The translations under genes and the position numbers were made by a program. The notes under the pieces are model-generated. The model had not been told where the DNA came from and ran no database searches. It saw nothing but the letters and a program-made list of their open reading frames with translations. Shown one piece after another: positions 24,536 through 33,455 of a stretch of 64,000 bases of DNA. How positions within the stretch are numbered: position 1 is the first letter of the stretch; each line of letters starts with the position of its first letter. Origin of the DNA: Lachnospiraceae bacterium (GTDB lineage: Bacteria > Bacillota > Clostridia > Lachnospirales > Lachnospiraceae); NCBI GenBank assembly GCA_017525525.1, contig JAFXSQ010000055.1:97327-161326 (forward strand), written 5' to 3'.

Positions 24536-25414
24536 TTATTGATTTAAAGTAGTCGCAATCGTCCCTGCCACAAGCTCGGCGTAAACCTTTGTTCCCTCAG
24601 GTGTCAGATGCACGTGATCGCTGTCGTATACAAGGCCGGGCTGCGAACCGCCCATGGCATTCCAATCGATAAGGGTAACGTTGCTGTTTGCATCGCATAG
24701 TGCCTGTATGGTTGCGTTTGAATCTGCGGTCCACGAAAGAGTGGGACCATATACATTTATCCAGAAGATCTGGTGGTCTGTCCCTATGTGGTCGATAAGG
24801 TCCTGTCCGCTGGATTGTGAGAAGGAGCCGTTGGTGCCAAGTCCGATGATCACGGTATCTGCAAGTGCACCGCTGTCCTTCAAAGCCTTAAGTATATCCC
24901 TTCCGCTGTAGAACTGTCTTCCTACAACTGCGTCTATGTATATCGACGGGATAAGCTTCTTTAATTCATCGGAACCGCCGAGCATGATAGAGTCTCCGAC
25001 AGCAGTGACATCGCATGCGGCTATCTGTGAAATAAGGTCCTTGTTGTAATTCGGCGTGTAGCTTGTATATCCTACCGTAGAGCTCTGGGCAACCGTTGCC
25101 TGGGTTGTCTTTCTTTCGGTAGTGGCGCGGGTTGTGCGCTCGGTCTCGGTTTCTGTTATTCTTTCGGTTGTTGTGAAATAATGCTCATCTAAGTCATCCA
25201 AAGGAGAGTGATATTCGGTTGTGGTCTCATCCTCCATCATGGCCTTAAATGAACCGGCAGGCGCTTTACCGTCGGTTTTTCTTTCCTCTGTGATGGGCAC
25301 AAATCCGGTATATTCCTCGGTGGTAGTGATGTCCTTCTTTCCGCAGGCGGTTAATGCAAGAAGGATAGTCATAAACAGACAGAGTATGAGCGTTTTATGT
25401 CTTTTTATCTTCAT
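24536..25414 (-). CDS. SGNH-hydrolase lipoprotein (OatA C-domain-like)
   Basis: 292 aa. Lipoprotein signal peptide with lipobox LTAC, then a Thr/Glu-rich linker (about 30-115) suited to spanning the cell wall, then an SGNH domain: block I AVGDSIMLGG, IIGLGTNGS, and the C-terminal D-x-x-H in SDHVHLTPEG. Related domains are peptidoglycan or polysaccharide O-acetyl esterases/transferases. It is extracellular and membrane-anchored. The window also encodes an MBOAT/DHHW O-acetylation pair, which makes cell-surface O-acetyl chemistry plausible. Confidence 0.85.
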   Translation of the reverse strand: MKIKRHKTLILCLFMTILLALTACGKKDITTTEEYTGFVPITEERKTDGKAPAGSFKAMMEDETTTEYHSPLDDLDEHYFTTTERITETETERTTRATTERKTTQATVAQSSTVGYTSYTPNYNKDLISQIAACDVTAVGDSIMLGGSDELKKLIPSIYIDAVVGRQFYSGRDILKALKDSGALADTVIIGLGTNGSFSQSSGQDLIDHIGTDHQIFWINVYGPTLSWTADSNATIQALCDANSNVTLIDWNAMGGSQPGLVYDSDHVHLTPEGTKVYAELVAGTIATTLNQ

Positions 25415-25463
25415 ATCGTTAACCTTTCATCTATTTCAAAAAGAACACAAAATGTAGCAACAT

Positions 25464-25469
25464 ATTATA
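25464..25469 (-). promoter_or_regulatory. -10 box for the SGNH-hisK transcript
   Basis: TATAAT on the - strand, 50 bp before the SGNH start, with only a poor -35 (TTCAAA or GTTCAA). It sits in the 139-bp divergent, very AT-rich gap shared with the AIM24 genes. No clean + strand promoter could be placed there. Confidence 0.4.
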
Positions 25470-25553
25470 ACACATTTTTTGATTTTTTGAACACTGTTAT
25501 TAGCAATAAAAATATGATAAAATACAAATACTATTTTTTTGAGGAGGTATTCT

Positions 25554-26309
25554 ATGTATCAGATCGGAAATTTATTTGACAACAAGAATGTAGTCTGCAC
25601 GGCACAGCTCGGGCAGTACAGGGTGCTTGAGCACCAGCAGGACCTGTCGGTGTCTCCGTACAGTGCCGAGACAGCTTACTTTTCATCTAAGATGAATGTC
25701 AGGAGACGTCAGGTTCTGATCGAGCTTAACAACTCTTCGACTAAGATCCAGGCAGGTGCCATGCAGTGGATTCTCGGAAATATTTCCATGCAGACCGGTG
25801 TTACGGCAGGCAATTTTCTCGGAAAGATGGTAGCGGCTAAGGTTACCGGCGAGACTACCGCCAAACCGATTTACAGCGGCCAGGGACATCTCATGCTTGA
25901 GCCTACCTACAAGCATATTTTCATGGTTGATGTTGCTCAGTGGGGGTCTATTGTTCTTCAGGACGGACTTTTCCTTGCCTGCGACACAACCCTTCAGGAA
26001 AAGGTTATCGGAAGAAACAATCTGTCATCCGCGGTTCTCGGCGGAGAAGGCTTATTTAACCTCATGCTTTCCGGACAGGGTATAGCTGTTCTCGAAAGCC
26101 CCGTTCCTCAGCAGGAGCTTATTCAGTTTAATCTTCAAAACGATGAGGTGAAGATTGACGGTAATATGGCTATCGCATGGTCGGGTTCTCTTGAATTCAC
26201 GGTTGAGAAGTCGGCCAAATCACTTATAGGCTCGGCTGTTTCGGGCGAAGGTTTTGTAAATGTATACAGAGGAACGGGATCCATTCTTATGGTTCCTACA
26301 CCTAATTAG
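25554..26309 (+). CDS. AIM24-family protein (first of tandem pair)
   Basis: 251 aa from the ATG with GAGGAGG 8 nt upstream (a TTG at 25539 lies inside the ribosome site). AIM24/DUF124 features: repeated beta-rich segments, GAMQWILGNISMQTG, GKMVAAKVTGETTAKPIYSGQG, GLFLACD, LGGEGLFNLMLSGQG, SAKSLIGSAVSGEGFVNVYRGTG. Bacterial function is unclear; the yeast namesake is mitochondrial. Clearly paralogous to the next gene, 9 nt downstream, suggesting a hetero-oligomer. Confidence 0.85.
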   Translation: MYQIGNLFDNKNVVCTAQLGQYRVLEHQQDLSVSPYSAETAYFSSKMNVRRRQVLIELNNSSTKIQAGAMQWILGNISMQTGVTAGNFLGKMVAAKVTGETTAKPIYSGQGHLMLEPTYKHIFMVDVAQWGSIVLQDGLFLACDTTLQEKVIGRNNLSSAVLGGEGLFNLMLSGQGIAVLESPVPQQELIQFNLQNDEVKIDGNMAIAWSGSLEFTVEKSAKSLIGSAVSGEGFVNVYRGTGSILMVPTPN

Positions 26310-26318
26310 GAGGAGCTT

Positions 26319-27200
26319 ATGGTATCAAACTCAATGGTGAGCTCTGATAATGTGACCGTTAAGAGCCAGTTGGGCGGGATGCAGGTTGTTGAGTATAAGC
26401 GGGATATGAGTGTCAATGCACTGATGTCGAAGATGGAATTCTTCTGTTCGCAGATGAATGTCAATCGAAGGCAGCTTGTACTTAATCTTAACGGTAATTC
26501 CTATATGATCCAGGCGGGAGCCATGCAGTGGATACAGGGCTCGATAAAAATGGATACCGGAGTGAAACCCGGTAAGATATTAGGCAAGATGCTGGGCGCC
26601 GCGGTAACGGGCGAGACCATGGCAAAGCCGATTTATTCCGGTATGGGACAGATGATGCTTGAACCAACCTACAGGCATATTTTGCTTACAGACCTTGACG
26701 AATGGAACGGCAGTGTGGTTTTGGATGACGGCCTGTTCCTCGCCTGTGACGCAGGACTTGAACACAAGATAGTCAAGAGATCGAATGTCGCTACTGCAGT
26801 ACTCGGTGGTGAGGGTATATTTAACCTGTCGGTAAACGGAAGAGGAATACTTGCCTTGGAGAGCATAGTTCCAAAGGAAGAGATATTGGAGATCACTCTT
26901 CAGAACGACATGATCAAGATTGACGGAAATATGGCTATGGCGTGGTCGGGAACCCTTGATTTTACGGTTGAAAAATCAGCAAAATCCCTTATCGGTTCTG
27001 CCGTATCCGGCGAAGGCTTTGTCAATGTCTACAGAGGAACGGGGAAGATATGGATGGCTCCGATGCTTTCGTCCGGTTCGGCCGGAGAGACAAACACAAG
27101 CGAGAATGCATCCGAGGGCAATACAGGAAGCGCAGCCGGGAAGGGAGGCAATTTGGAAAGACTTGAAAAGCTCTCGAGTTTCCTTGACAAATTCAAATAA
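26319..27200 (+). CDS. AIM24-family protein (second of tandem pair)
   Basis: 293 aa. Colinear with the preceding protein through VYRGTG (about residues 10-250), then an extra tail of about 45 residues rich in Ser, Gly, Ala and Glu ending in an amphipathic helix (LERLEKLSSFLDKFK). The shared core segment SAKSLIGSAVSGEGFVNVYR is identical in both paralogues. Strong AGGAGGAG ribosome site. Ends at an intrinsic terminator, so the two genes form a discrete operon. Confidence 0.85.
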   Translation: MVSNSMVSSDNVTVKSQLGGMQVVEYKRDMSVNALMSKMEFFCSQMNVNRRQLVLNLNGNSYMIQAGAMQWIQGSIKMDTGVKPGKILGKMLGAAVTGETMAKPIYSGMGQMMLEPTYRHILLTDLDEWNGSVVLDDGLFLACDAGLEHKIVKRSNVATAVLGGEGIFNLSVNGRGILALESIVPKEEILEITLQNDMIKIDGNMAMAWSGTLDFTVEKSAKSLIGSAVSGEGFVNVYRGTGKIWMAPMLSSGSAGETNTSENASEGNTGSAAGKGGNLERLEKLSSFLDKFK

Positions 27201-27214
27201 ATATCGATTATTAA

Positions 27215-27254
27215 AAAGAGCTGCGTACCTGTATCAATAGGATCGCAGCTCTTT
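27215..27254 (+). terminator. Intrinsic terminator after AIM24 pair
   Basis: AAAGAGCTGCG pairs perfectly with CGCAGCTCTTT around an 18-nt loop; the T-run is short. Confidence 0.8.
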
Positions 27255-27269
27255 GTGTCCGTATTTTTC

Positions 27270-27298
27270 TTGAGTTGCGGGGGCTGTTATGATATAAT
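27270..27298 (+). promoter_or_regulatory. Sigma-A promoter for lepA-hemW
   Basis: TTGAGT, 17 bp, TATAAT, about 50 bp before the lepA ribosome site and just after the AIM24 terminator. Confidence 0.78.
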
Positions 27299-27354
27299 TT
27301 TTCTTTAGTGTCGGTAAAACGGCTTGAAGATTATCATAAGGAGTAATATGAGAA

Positions 27355-29166
27355 TTGTCTGATTATAAGAGTAAGATAAGGAATTTTTGTATAATCGCGC
27401 ATATCGACCATGGTAAGTCAACCCTGGCCGACAGGATCATAGAGAAGACAGGAACCCTGACCGAACGTGAGATGCAGGACCAGGTGCTTGATAATATGGA
27501 TCTTGAGCGCGAGAGGGGCATAACCATCAAGGCGCAGTGTGTGCGTATAGTCTACAAGGCGCAGGATGGGGAGGAGTACATCTTCAATCTGATTGATACT
27601 CCCGGTCATGTGGATTTTAATTATGAGGTTTCAAGAAGTCTGGCAGCTTGCGAGGGTGCTATCCTTGTGGTGGATGCGGCTCAGGGCGTGGAGGCGCAAA
27701 CTCTTGCGAACGTTTATCTCGCTGTGGATGCGGGGCTTGATGTTATGCCTGTTATAAACAAGATCGACCTTCCTTCGGCCGAACCCGACAGGGTTATAGC
27801 CGAGATAGAGGATGTGATCGGTATAGAGGCACATGACGCTCCGAGGATCTCTGCAAAGAACGGAATCAACATAGAAGAGGTCTTAGAGCAGATTGTTCAG
27901 AAAATTCCGGCTCCTTCGGGTGATGAAAATGCACCGCTGAAGGCGCTTATATTTGACAGTGTGTACGACAGCTACAAGGGCGTTATCATATTCTGCAGGC
28001 TTTACGACGGTAAGGTCGGCAAGGGTACGAACATCAGGATGATGGCAACCGGCGCGGAGGCTGAGGTTGTATCTGTTGGTACCTTCGGTGCAGGACAGTT
28101 TTTGCCGTGTGACGAGCTTAAAGCCGGTATGGTTGGTTACATAACAGCCAGCCTTAAGAATGTCAAGGACACAACGGTGGGTGATACGGTAACCGATGCG
28201 GACAACCCGTGTGCAGAGGCACTTCCGGGTTACAAGAAGGCAAACCCGATGGTTTACTGCGGCATGTATCCTGCGGACGGTGCAAAGTATCCGGATTTAA
28301 GAGACGCATTGGAGAAGCTTCAGCTCAATGACGCATCTCTTTCCTATGAGCCCGAGACATCGATAGCCTTAGGCTTCGGTTTCAGATGCGGCTTTTTAGG
28401 GCTGCTTCACCTTGAGATCATACAGGAGAGGCTTGAGAGGGAGTATAATCTTGATCTTGTAACTACGGCTCCGGGCGTTGTGTACCATGTGATAAAGACG
28501 GACGGAACCATGATAGAGCTTACCAACCCGTCGAACCTTCCGGATCCTTCGGAGATAGAATACATGGAAGAGCCGTTTGTCTCGGCTGAGATCATGGTAA
28601 CAACCGATTATGTGGGACCGATCATGCAGCTTTGCCAGGAGAGGCGAGGTGTGTACATAAGCATGGAGTATATAGAGTCTACGAGAGCACTGCTCAAATA
28701 CGAACTTCCTTTAAACGAGATAATATACGACTTCTTTGACGCTTTAAAGTCAAGATCGAGGGGCTACGCTTCATTTGACTATGAACTTAAGGGGTATGTA
28801 AGGTCTGACCTTGTGAAGCTTGACATACTTATCAACAAGGAGGAGGTCGACGCGCTTTCCTTCATACTTCATAAGGATACGGCCTACGAGCGCGGAAGAA
28901 AAATGTGCGAGAAGCTTAAAGGCGAGATTCCAAGGCATCTGTTTGAGATACCCATACAGGCAGCTATCGGTAGCAAGGTTATCGCAAGAGAGACGGTTAA
29001 GGCCGTGAGAAAGGATGTCCTGGCCAAGTGCTACGGCGGTGATATCACAAGAAAGAGAAAGCTTCTTGAGAAACAGAAGGAAGGAAAGAAGCGCATGCGT
29101 CAGATAGGTAATGTCGAGGTGCCGCAGAAGGCCTTCATGAGCGTGCTCAAATTAGATGAGGAATAA
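27355..29166 (+). CDS. lepA: Elongation factor 4 (LepA) GTPase
   Basis: 603 aa, full length. G1 AHIDHGKST, switch I RGITIK, G3 DTPGHVDF, G4 NKIDLP; the C-terminal LepA domain ends [27 protein letters not shown].. (family hallmark). It back-translocates ribosomes under stress. The start is awkward: AAGGAG is followed 4 nt later by ATG, but that ATG reads only four codons (ATG AGA ATT GTC TGA) and overlaps the in-frame TTG used here, 11 nt from the ribosome site. Either TTG is the real start or one extra base is present. hemW follows by 3 nt. Confidence 0.93.
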   Translation: MSDYKSKIRNFCIIAHIDHGKSTLADRIIEKTGTLTEREMQDQVLDNMDLERERGITIKAQCVRIVYKAQDGEEYIFNLIDTPGHVDFNYEVSRSLAACEGAILVVDAAQGVEAQTLANVYLAVDAGLDVMPVINKIDLPSAEPDRVIAEIEDVIGIEAHDAPRISAKNGINIEEVLEQIVQKIPAPSGDENAPLKALIFDSVYDSYKGVIIFCRLYDGKVGKGTNIRMMATGAEAEVVSVGTFGAGQFLPCDELKAGMVGYITASLKNVKDTTVGDTVTDADNPCAEALPGYKKANPMVYCGMYPADGAKYPDLRDALEKLQLNDASLSYEPETSIALGFGFRCGFLGLLHLEIIQERLEREYNLDLVTTAPGVVYHVIKTDGTMIELTNPSNLPDPSEIEYMEEPFVSAEIMVTTDYVGPIMQLCQERRGVYISMEYIESTRALLKYELPLNEIIYDFFDALKSRSRGYASFDYELKGYVRSDLVKLDILINKEEVDALSFILHKDTAYERGRKMCEKLKGEIPRHLFEIPIQAAIGSKVIARETVKAVRKDVLAKCYGGDITRKRKLLEKQKEGKKRMRQIGNVEVPQKAFMSVLKLDEE

Positions 29167-29169
29167 GAT

Positions 29170-30369
29170 ATGCCGAAGAATTTAAGCTTATACATACATA
29201 TACCGTTTTGTGCGCAGAAGTGCAGATACTGCGATTTCCTTTCATGTGACGGCGAAAGCTACGGTACCATACTCAGGTATGTTGATGCGCTATGTAAGGA
29301 AATCAGGCTATACGAGCCTATAGCCGATGAGTATAATGTCCGGACCATCTTTATAGGCGGAGGCACACCGTCGCTTCTCGATGAGTCATTGGTTGCGAAT
29401 ATCCTTGCCTTTATCAGACAGATATTCAAGGTCGAAAGGGGCGCGGAGATAACAATCGAAGCAAACCCCGGAACCCTAGGCAACCAGAAGCTGAACGGTT
29501 ACCTGAAGGCCGGTATCAACAGGCTTTCGCTTGGACTTCAGAGCGCGGACAACGAGCTTTTGAAGAAGCTTGGCAGGATACACAATTTCGACCAGTTTGT
29601 AGCAAGCTACAGCGCCGCAAGACGCGCCGGCTTTAAAAATATCAATATCGATGTTATGTCAGGCCTTCCCGGCCTTACCATACATACTTATGTGGACACG
29701 CTGACCAAGGTCCTCAACTTTGATCCCGAGCATATTTCGGCTTACTCGCTTCAGGTGGAGGAGGGTACGCCTCTTGCGAAGGATGAGGAGCTATTAAAGG
29801 AGCTTCCCACGGATATAGTCGACAGGAGGATGTACGAGATAACAAAGCAGCTCCTTAACGCAAAGGGGTACGACCGTTACGAGATATCCAACTACGCAAA
29901 GAGCGGTTACGAGTGCAAGCATAATATGGTTTACTGGACAGGCGGAGAGTATGTGGGCTTCGGCGTTGGTGCGGCAAGCTATTTCCAGGGCAAGCGTTTT
30001 TCGAACATTAAGGGGATACTTGATTACATCTCGCTTCTTGAAGGAACCTCCGAAGCGGTAGAACCGGCTTCAAAGGAGATGGTTTACAATGAGGCAATGA
30101 AGTCTCTTCGTGAAAATGTAACGCCGGTATACCTGTACTCGCGCATGGAAGAGTTCATGTTCCTCGGGCTTCGCATGACCTGCGGAGTAAGCCGTGAGGA
30201 TTTTCAGGAGCGCTTTAATAAGGATATCTACGAGGTCTATGCTCCGGTGATTAATAAGCACATAGAACAGGGATATATGGCAGAGGTCGGAGACAGGATT
30301 ATACTTACTGATGCCGGCATAGATGTAAGCAATTATATACTTGCGGATTTTATTTTGGATAAAGAATGA
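29170..30369 (+). CDS. hemW: HemW, radical SAM heme chaperone (CPO-like)
   Basis: 399 aa. Radical-SAM motif PFCAQKCRYCDF (Cys-x3-Cys-x2-Cys), FIGGGTPSLL, LGLQSADNELLKKLGR, YEISNYAKSGYECKHN and WTGGEYVGFGVGAASYF are typical HemW. The extra Cys of true coproporphyrinogen III oxidase HemN is not apparent, favouring HemW. The order lepA-hemW is common in Firmicutes. Its stop codon lies at the edge of a half repeat unit. Confidence 0.9.
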   Translation: MPKNLSLYIHIPFCAQKCRYCDFLSCDGESYGTILRYVDALCKEIRLYEPIADEYNVRTIFIGGGTPSLLDESLVANILAFIRQIFKVERGAEITIEANPGTLGNQKLNGYLKAGINRLSLGLQSADNELLKKLGRIHNFDQFVASYSAARRAGFKNINIDVMSGLPGLTIHTYVDTLTKVLNFDPEHISAYSLQVEEGTPLAKDEELLKELPTDIVDRRMYEITKQLLNAKGYDRYEISNYAKSGYECKHNMVYWTGGEYVGFGVGAASYFQGKRFSNIKGILDYISLLEGTSEAVEPASKEMVYNEAMKSLRENVTPVYLYSRMEEFMFLGLRMTCGVSREDFQERFNKDIYEVYAPVINKHIEQGYMAEVGDRIILTDAGIDVSNYILADFILDKE

Positions 30370-30391
30370 CACTGCGTTCAGGATGACACTG
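30363..30391 (-). repeat. Half unit of the intergenic repeat
   Basis: GTGTCATCCTGAACGCAGTG on the - strand matches the left end of the repeat family. No matching right end is visible, so it looks like a fragment or decayed copy. Confidence 0.45.
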
Positions 30392-30457
30392 TATATGTAT
30401 TTACACTTTGTAACAATGTAACAAAAATTTAACAATTCTTAATAAAAATAATAATGT

Positions 30458-30517
30458 ATCCTCTTGCCCTTTGTGATATTATAACAACCAAATGTGCTTA
30501 TAAAAGGGTGAGAGGAT
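30458..30517 (+). promoter_or_regulatory. Inverted repeat that would sequester the MBOAT ribosome site
   Basis: ATCCTCT-TG-CCCTTT (30458-30472) pairs with AAAGGG-TG-AGAGGAT (30503-30517): 13 base pairs with one 2-nt internal loop and a 30-nt apical loop. The 3' arm contains the AGAGG ribosome site and ends 1 nt before the ATG at 30519. In RNA it would block initiation; as DNA it could be an operator. A TTAACA-17-TAATGT promoter candidate just upstream is weak. Confidence 0.6.
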
Positions 30518-30518
30518 C

Positions 30519-31916
30519 ATGTTATTTTCAAGTCTGATTTTTGTATTATTGTTTCTACCGATATTTATATTCGCCTATCACGCGGTGGCAAGGAATCCGT
30601 ATAATATAAAGGGCGCGAATATCGTACTTGTATTAGCTTCACTTATTTTCTATCTGTTCGGAGGCGCCTTCGGCGTTCTCATGCTTTTCATAGCTACAAT
30701 AGTAGGCTGGTCGGGCGGATTTTTGGTCGACATGACGAGGAACAAGCCCGGAGCCCGTAAAGCTGTTTTTGCTTTTATGGTTTTCCTTCTTGTGGGGATG
30801 CTCGGCTTCTTTAAGTATGCTGGCTTTTTCTCGAATATTGTTATGCCTGTGGGCATGAGCTTTTACATCTTCAAGCTTATTTCCTATGTGGCTGACTGCT
30901 ACAACGAGAAGACTGAACCTGAGGAGAGCTTCGTTGCTTTTCTTATCTACACAGCCTGCTTCCATCATGTAATGCAGGGACCTATCATCAGGTATCCGGA
31001 TGTAAGGGAAAGCATATATAACAGAACTTATTCCATTGCAAATATGTCGAAGGGCATCTACAGGTTCTCGCTCGGTCTGTTCAAAAAAACAGTTTTGGCC
31101 GATCACATGGGCGAGATATCCGACATACTTCTTCCGGTCAACGATACGATTACCTCGGTGCCAGCTCTCGGCGTGTGGATGGGCATGTTCGCCTACAGCA
31201 TGCAGCTTTATCTTGATTTCTCGGCCTATTCGGATATGGCGATAGGCCTGGGACAGATGATAGGCTTTGATTACCCCGAAAACTTCAACTATCCTTACAT
31301 ATCCAAGTCTGTCAAGGAGTTCTGGAACAGGTGGCACATATCCTTAAGCACCTTCTTCAAGGATTATGTCTACATTCCTCTGGGAGGCAACAGAAAGGGC
31401 GAGGGCAGAAGAAACTTCAACCTCCTTGTGGTATGGCTGCTCACAGGCATTTGGCACGGAGCAACAGTCAACTTTGTGCTTTGGGGGGTGTTCTACTTTG
31501 TATTCATCGAGATAGAGAACTACTCACAGGGCATACAGAGACTGCCGGGACTTATAAAGCACTTGTACACGATACTTGTGTTCTCAATCGGCTGGCTTAT
31601 CTTCAAATGTACCGATGCCGGAGTTTTGGGTAAAGCATTCTTAGGTCTGTTCGGAATAAACAAGAACGGCTTCACTAATGCGGCTGTAAGGCTTACATTG
31701 TCCAATAATCTGTTCTTTATCATAGTGTGTGTTCTTGCCTGCACACCGCTTTATCATGCTATAGACAAGAAGCTTGCTGCGGGTGTGAAGAAAAATACGG
31801 TGCCTGCGGGAGTCCTTTTCGGGCTGAGAACCATAATCAGTTTTGCGGCGCTTATAGTAGCTATATATGTTATGGCCGGAAGCAGCTTCAGGCCGTTCCT
31901 GTATAACCAGTTCTAA
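30519..31916 (+). CDS. MBOAT-family O-acyltransferase (AlgI/DltB type)
   Basis: 465-aa polytopic membrane protein. MBOAT core motifs: SYVADCYNEK region, FWNRWHISLSTFFKDYVYIPLGG and the catalytic-His segment LLTGIWHGATVNFVLWG. The family moves acyl groups (usually acetyl) across the membrane to extracellular polysaccharides. The downstream DHHW protein is the usual partner. The start ATG is inside a strong inverted repeat (see the preceding entry), suggesting regulated translation. Confidence 0.9.
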   Translation: MLFSSLIFVLLFLPIFIFAYHAVARNPYNIKGANIVLVLASLIFYLFGGAFGVLMLFIATIVGWSGGFLVDMTRNKPGARKAVFAFMVFLLVGMLGFFKYAGFFSNIVMPVGMSFYIFKLISYVADCYNEKTEPEESFVAFLIYTACFHHVMQGPIIRYPDVRESIYNRTYSIANMSKGIYRFSLGLFKKTVLADHMGEISDILLPVNDTITSVPALGVWMGMFAYSMQLYLDFSAYSDMAIGLGQMIGFDYPENFNYPYISKSVKEFWNRWHISLSTFFKDYVYIPLGGNRKGEGRRNFNLLVVWLLTGIWHGATVNFVLWGVFYFVFIEIENYSQGIQRLPGLIKHLYTILVFSIGWLIFKCTDAGVLGKAFLGLFGINKNGFTNAAVRLTLSNNLFFIIVCVLACTPLYHAIDKKLAAGVKKNTVPAGVLFGLRTIISFAALIVAIYVMAGSSFRPFLYNQF

Positions 31917-31929
31917 GGAGGTGTTATAG

Positions 31930-33369
31930 ATGAGTTACGACGGAAAATCTCCTATGTTCAAGAAGAAGATAAAGGCAAAGAAAATGTTCTGGGATCGCAT
32001 AAGGGTTATCGGCTTCTGCGGCATTCTTTTGGTATTCTTCGTGATAGGTCTGCTTTTCTTTATGAGACCGGACAAGTCGGTCATGGAGAAAAGAAAGCTT
32101 GCCGAGTTCCCATCGGTTAAGGCTGAGACGGTTGCGAACGGAGAGTATTTTAACGAGCTTTCGACCTGGTATGCGGATACCTACCCCATGAGGGAGAGCA
32201 TGATTTCTTTTAATTCAAAGCTCAAGAATATGTACGGCCTTCATGGAAATGAGCTCCACGGCGATGTGGCGGCAAATGTCGACGAAATCCCCGATGCCGA
32301 TGATTCCGGCAAGGCTCCGACCATAGCGCCGGTAATCACGACCGAGGCAGGAAAAGATGATAAAGGAAAGGACGATAAAAAGGCTTCTTCAAGTGACGCC
32401 GCGAAGAAGGAAACCACCGAGGAGGAGGGATACAATGTCAAGGATCCCGAGCACGGCAAGGACGGCACTCTGACAGGTAAGGGCGAGGAGGCCGGCACGG
32501 TTTACATTTCCGGTGGAAAGGCCTTTAATGTATATTACTTCGGTCAGGACAATGCAGATTATTATGCGTCGGTTATCAACACGATTGCGACCAAGATTCC
32601 CAAGGGAGTTAAGTTTACCGAGATGCTTGTGCCTACAGCCTTCGGAGTATATCTCGGAGAGAATATACAGAAGGATTTGGGAGGCTCGGATCAGGGTAAG
32701 GCCATCGATTATATGTACGGTATGATGTCGGAGGACATAAATAAGGTTAAGGTTATGGACATATTAAAGGACCATAACGCAGAGTATCTGTACTTTAACA
32801 CCGACCATCACTGGACGCCTCTCGGCGCTTATTACGCGTACTACAGATGGTGCCAGAGCAGGGAGATAGTTCCTCATACTTTGGATCAGTTTGAAACAGT
32901 TGAATATCCGGATTTCCTCGGTACATTTTATGCCGCTTCGGGACAGTCAGAAACCTTAAGACAGAATGCGGATACGATTATCGCATACATCCCGATGGGC
33001 ACGAATGAATGCACATTTATCGAGGGAGGCATGGAGATACCGTGGAATGTCGTATATGATGTATCCGATTATCCGGACAGCGGAAAGTACAGCTGCTTTA
33101 TCGGCGCGGATAACGAGCTTTGTACGATAGTCAATCCCAAGATTAAGGATGGCTCCGCCTGTCTGCTTATAAAAGAATCCTACGGCAATGCGTTTGCCCC
33201 GTTTTTGGTGGATCATTTCGAGAAAACCTTCGTGGTGGATTACAGATACAGCTCTAAAAATCTTGTTGATTTTATCAAGCAGGAGGGCATAGACGAGGTT
33301 ATAATTCTCAACAATATGGAGGCTATCACATCTGAGCATTCCAATCAGATGCTTTACCTCTTCCCCTGA
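31930..33369 (+). CDS. DHHW-motif membrane protein (AlgJ/AlgX-like O-acetylation partner)
   Basis: 479 aa. A short basic cytoplasmic segment, one transmembrane helix (about 27-48), an acidic low-complexity insert (about 115-185, many Asp, Lys, Glu, Thr), then the extracytoplasmic SGNH-like domain with catalytic D292-H-H-W295 in NTDHHWTPLGAYYAY and a later LIKESYGNAFAPF block. Such proteins accept acyl groups from MBOAT enzymes and place them on surface glycans. It lies 13 nt after the MBOAT gene with AAGGAGG, hence the same operon. Confidence 0.88.
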   Translation: MSYDGKSPMFKKKIKAKKMFWDRIRVIGFCGILLVFFVIGLLFFMRPDKSVMEKRKLAEFPSVKAETVANGEYFNELSTWYADTYPMRESMISFNSKLKNMYGLHGNELHGDVAANVDEIPDADDSGKAPTIAPVITTEAGKDDKGKDDKKASSSDAAKKETTEEEGYNVKDPEHGKDGTLTGKGEEAGTVYISGGKAFNVYYFGQDNADYYASVINTIATKIPKGVKFTEMLVPTAFGVYLGENIQKDLGGSDQGKAIDYMYGMMSEDINKVKVMDILKDHNAEYLYFNTDHHWTPLGAYYAYYRWCQSREIVPHTLDQFETVEYPDFLGTFYAASGQSETLRQNADTIIAYIPMGTNECTFIEGGMEIPWNVVYDVSDYPDSGKYSCFIGADNELCTIVNPKIKDGSACLLIKESYGNAFAPFLVDHFEKTFVVDYRYSSKNLVDFIKQEGIDEVIILNNMEAITSEHSNQMLYLFP

Positions 33370-33379
33370 TTTATAATGC

Positions 33380-33408
33380 TTGATAGAGGGGTGAAAATGT
33401 GATATAAT
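33380..33408 (+). promoter_or_regulatory. Sigma-A promoter for lipoprotein-cheV
   Basis: TTGATA, 17 bp, TATAAT, 10 bp after the DHHW stop codon and about 47 bp before the lipoprotein start. Confidence 0.8.
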
Positions 33409-33455
33409 CATGTTATTATTTATGTAATTTTTGTTTTGGGCGAAACGGAGCTGTT

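Noticed and set aside
30639-31337. 232-codon open frame antisense to the MBOAT gene
   Set aside because: Shadow of a strongly coding + strand gene; no ribosome site and no recognisable domain.
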